Below, one piece after another: positions 5,287-7,650 of a stretch of DNA of 7,650 nt; within the stretch, counting starts at the first letter, position 1; the number at the start of each line of letters is the position of its first letter. A program made the position numbers and the translations under genes. Source of the DNA: Bacteroidota bacterium (GTDB lineage: Bacteria; Bacteroidota; Kryptoniia; Kryptoniales; JAKASW01); contig JAJYGB010000111.1 of the NCBI GenBank assembly GCA_021785235.1, forward strand, positions 1 through 7,650. The letters are read 5' to 3'. The notes under the pieces are model-generated. The model made no database searches and was not told where the DNA came from. It saw only the letters and a program-made list of their open reading frames with translations.

Positions 5287-5907
5287 TTGGAACCTAAATG
5301 GCTGGAGTGGGCGAAGAGCCTTCAGGCGGAGGCGCAAAACGGACTGACCTTCGCCGCAAACGAGTTTGAGACAGAACGCTACCATCACATCATGGATATC
5401 GCGGCCGAGATGATGGCTTCAAATTCCGACGCGGACCTGGCATACGTTAAGGGTCTTTTCAAGGACGCCGAAGGATACGCGACACCCAGGATTGACGTGA
5501 GAGGGGTCGTGTTCAAGGATAATAAAATCCTGTTGGTCAAGGAAAAGTCCGACGGAGGCTGGACGCTTCCGGGCGGGTGGGCGGACCCAAACGAGACCCC
5601 GAGCGAGTCAGTAGAGCGCGAAGTGCTTGAAGAATCGGGATTCGAGGTCAAGGCCGTCAAAGTCCTGGCGGTTTATGACCGCGCCAAACAAGGCCATACT
5701 CCCCCCTTCCCTTACCATGTCTACAAACTGTTTTTCCTCTGCGAACTTAAGGGAGGCAAGAAAACAACGAGCATCGAGACGACAGATGTCGATTTCTGGG
5801 TTGAGAACAGAATACCAGACCTGTCTCCGGCCCGAACGACCCCAGCCCAGCTAAAGAGATTTTTCGAACACCACCGCAGCCCTGATCTTCCGACCGACTT
5901 CGATTAG
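5287..5907 (+). CDS. NUDIX hydrolase with N-terminal helical domain
   Basis: This 206-aa cytoplasmic enzyme is expected to cleave nucleoside diphosphates linked to another group, using Mg2+ or Mn2+. The Nudix box is perfect against GX5EX7REUXEEXGU: it runs from G97 to F119, with E103, R111-E112, E115-E116 and G118 present. It is preceded by VRGVVFKDNKILLVKEKSDGG-type strand sequence and the WTLPGGW lead-in. Residues 1 to about 62 (EWAKSLQAEAQNGLTFA..., DIAAEMMA, YVKGLFKDAEGYATP) form the helical N-terminal domain seen in a subgroup of NUDIX proteins. The Bacillus CDP-choline pyrophosphatase (CDP-Chase) and various proteins annotated as ADP-ribose pyrophosphatases belong to it. VDFWVENRIPDLS, followed by an ending rich in basic residues, matches the same subgroup. 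CDP-choline or ADP-ribose is therefore a reasonable substrate guess, not proven. It has a TTG start with a strong ribosome binding site and probably its own transcription unit. Confidence 0.92.
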   Translation: MEPKWLEWAKSLQAEAQNGLTFAANEFETERYHHIMDIAAEMMASNSDADLAYVKGLFKDAEGYATPRIDVRGVVFKDNKILLVKEKSDGGWTLPGGWADPNETPSESVEREVLEESGFEVKAVKVLAVYDRAKQGHTPPFPYHVYKLFFLCELKGGKKTTSIETTDVDFWVENRIPDLSPARTTPAQLKRFFEHHRSPDLPTDFD

Positions 5908-5986
5908 TGCTGAAGTGGGCACGATAAAGTCTTATGATATCTCGGTCGGGTTTGCTAAAATGACGTGATAAAAACCTGATCCAGAG

Positions 5987-7650
5987 ATGAATGACCTGAA
6001 GCCCCTGACAGCCGCAATAGTTACATTTGTTTTTATAGCCGGGATTGTCGCCGCCGCGCTCTACGACCTCCAGCCCCCGAATCCTCTTCCTGCCTCGTCG
6101 CCCGATACGTTATTCTCGGCAGACAGGGCGGCAGGGTATATACGGGAAATCGCACAGGCGCCCCATCCCCTAGGCTCGCCTCGGAATCTGGAGGTACGCA
6201 ATTACATCGTTCAGCAACTTGCGGCGATGGACCTGCAACCCCAGCTGGATACTGCTACGGTGACAGGCTCTTTCCGGGGACTTCACTACGCCGCAACGGT
6301 TGTTAATATCATCGCAAGGCTGACGGGTTCCGACAATTCGAAGGCCGTTCTCCTGATGGCGCATTACGATTCCGTTCCTACCGGACCCGGCGCAAGCGAC
6401 GACGGCTCGGGTGTGGCCACGATCATCGAGACTCTTCGCGCTCTAAAGTCTTCCTATCCCTTGAAGAACGACGTCATTGCCATCTTCACCGATGGCGAGG
6501 AAGTCGGAATGATGGGAGCACAGGCTGTGGTGGAGGACACCTCTCTGCTGAGGCAGGTCGGCATCGCTCTGAACTTCGAGGCGCGCGGGACAAGCGGGCC
6601 GTCTATAATGTTCGAAACAAGCGAAGAAAACGGGTGGCTGATTAAACAACTGGCGATGTCGGCGCCGGATCCTGTCGCGACTTCACTCTCATACGACGCC
6701 TATAAGAACCTCCCAAACAACACAGATTTGTCCTGGCTGAAGGCAAAGGGAGTTGAAGGGCTGAACTTCGCGTTCATCGGCGATATGGAACACTACCACA
6801 GTCAGATGGATAACTACTCCAACATTGACGAAAGGAGCATACAGCATGACGGGTCGTACGCCCTCGCGCTGACAAAGCATTTCGGGAACCTTCGCCTCCC
6901 CGGTCCGAAGACAACAAACTATATCTACTTCAATTTCTTCTGGCCCAGTTTCGTCTATTATCCGGCATCGTTCGTTCCCATCGTGTCAGCCATCGCGGCG
7001 TTTTTATTCCTCCTCATGGCCTACATCGGCATCAAGCGAACGACGATCAAGCTTACAAATTCCTCCGTTGGCATAGTACTCCCCATAGTTCCGATAATAA
7101 TACTTGGTGCCGGTACGTTCTTTTTGTGGAAGACGATCCAGAATGCATATCCTGAATCCAGCCATTTTATGTTCGGCACATTTTACAACCAGGGAGTCTT
7201 CCTGTCTGCGTTGATACTCATCGCAGTTGCTTTGACGTCCGCATATTATATCTTTCTGCGAAAGTTTTTCCGGTCGTCAGAGATGGCGGTTGGCGCCCTG
7301 TTCTGGTGGCTGGTCCTCGCGGTAGTATCGACTTACTATTTTCCACACGCCGCGTATGTGTTCCAGTGGCCTCTTGTCTTCAGCTCTCTGGCACTCATCC
7401 TGTTCTTCCTTGCCTCCAAATCGGATTTCAGATCGCCCATCATGATGCTGGCACTCCTTGTATGCGCCGCGCCGGGAATTTATATCATCACCCAAATCGT
7501 TTATCTGATCTATATGACGTCACTTCTTCCGGCAGTCACGACGGCGATCGTGGTGCTCATGATCCTCGGTGTCGGCACGCTTCTTCCCCACATTGCCATT
7601 ATAACGGCGCCAAAAAAATGGGTATTCCCAATTGCCATCTCCGTCATTGC
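5987..7650 (+). CDS. Membrane-anchored M28 family metallopeptidase (ERMP1/Pff1-like), 3'-truncated
   Basis: The frame is open from the ATG at 5987 to the window end (554 complete codons). Residues 8-26 form a signal anchor. Residues about 45-300 are an M28 di-zinc aminopeptidase domain facing the periplasm. MAHYDSVPTGPGASDDGSG supplies H126 and the bridging Asp (D138). FTDGEEVGMMGA supplies general base E171 and ligand E172, NFEARG supplies E198, and EHYHSQMDN supplies H271. All expected ligands are present. From about residue 318 onward the chain becomes polytopic, with roughly seven hydrophobic spans visible before the edge (for example FVPIVSAIAAFLFLLMAY, VLPIVPIIILGAGTFFLW, GALFWWLVLAVVSTYYF). 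This order (anchor, M28 domain, multi-span C-terminus) is that of ERMP1/FXNA and yeast Pff1 and their bacterial relatives. The ribosome binding site is weak (CCAGAG next to the ATG). Peptide substrates are unknown. Confidence 0.9.
   Translation, partial: MNDLKPLTAAIVTFVFIAGIVAAALYDLQPPNPLPASSPDTLFSADRAAGYIREIAQAPHPLGSPRNLEVRNYIVQQLAAMDLQPQLDTATVTGSFRGLHYAATVVNIIARLTGSDNSKAVLLMAHYDSVPTGPGASDDGSGVATIIETLRALKSSYPLKNDVIAIFTDGEEVGMMGAQAVVEDTSLLRQVGIALNFEARGTSGPSIMFETSEENGWLIKQLAMSAPDPVATSLSYDAYKNLPNNTDLSWLKAKGVEGLNFAFIGDMEHYHSQMDNYSNIDERSIQHDGSYALALTKHFGNLRLPGPKTTNYIYFNFFWPSFVYYPASFVPIVSAIAAFLFLLMAYIGIKRTTIKLTNSSVGIVLPIVPIIILGAGTFFLWKTIQNAYPESSHFMFGTFYNQGVFLSALILIAVALTSAYYIFLRKFFRSSEMAVGALFWWLVLAVVSTYYFPHAAYVFQWPLVFSSLALILFFLASKSDFRSPIMMLALLVCAAPGIYIITQIVYLIYMTSLLPAVTTAIVVLMILGVGTLLPHIAIITAPKKWVFPIAISVI

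Noticed and set aside
1..7650. CRISPR array, tRNA or rRNA gene, insertion sequence
   Set aside because: No regularly spaced 25-40 bp repeats, no cloverleaf or rRNA signature and no transposase ORF were seen.

Overview
This is a bacterial chromosomal window in which every supportable gene lies on the + strand. GC content is moderate. Several starts have clear Shine-Dalgarno sequences, and two genes start with TTG and one with GTG. No rRNA, tRNA, transposase, CRISPR array or phage gene is visible, so taxonomy rests on protein flavour only. The gene set (BacE/BacF-like bactofilins, a multi-membrane-span M28 peptidase, a small HMA-like protein with a 'FRTNI' strand like those of Bacteroidota-type HMA proteins, intergenic TTTGG-type repeats) would fit an uncultured or environmental member of the FCB group (Bacteroidota, Ignavibacteria and relatives). 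That placement is an inference of low confidence.

Layout. Positions 1-1232 hold two tandem bactofilin-type cytoskeletal genes, the first cut by the window edge, one base apart and probably co-translated. Positions 1233-1543 are a lower-GC, repeat-rich spacer with nested inverted repeats and a doubtful 70-codon ORF. Positions 1544-2924 hold two paralogous class I SAM-dependent methyltransferases, an apparent tandem duplication. Positions 3059-3316 encode an 85-aa protein that looks like a heavy-metal-associated (HMA) domain lacking its CxxC metal site. Positions 3370-5129 encode an ABC-2 type exporter: a DrrA-like ATPase and a six-span permease, separated by a 188-bp repeat-filled gap. Positions 5287-5907 encode a NUDIX hydrolase with an extra N-terminal helical domain. 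From 5987 to the window end runs the start of a membrane-anchored M28 metallopeptidase with a polytopic C-terminal half (ERMP1/Pff1-like architecture), cut by the window end.

How the genes fit together. The bactofilins probably co-polymerise. The ATPase and permease should form one exporter of unknown substrate. The HMA-like gene lies just upstream of the ATPase, so the two may share a transcript. The methyltransferases, NUDIX enzyme and peptidase look like independent single-gene functions; nothing ties them into one pathway.

I do not see a complete new defence or biosynthetic system. The most unusual signals are the cysteine-less HMA-like protein, the structured repeat spacer before the methyltransferases, and a shared style of short A/T-rich repeats with a 21-bp period in two gaps around the exporter genes.
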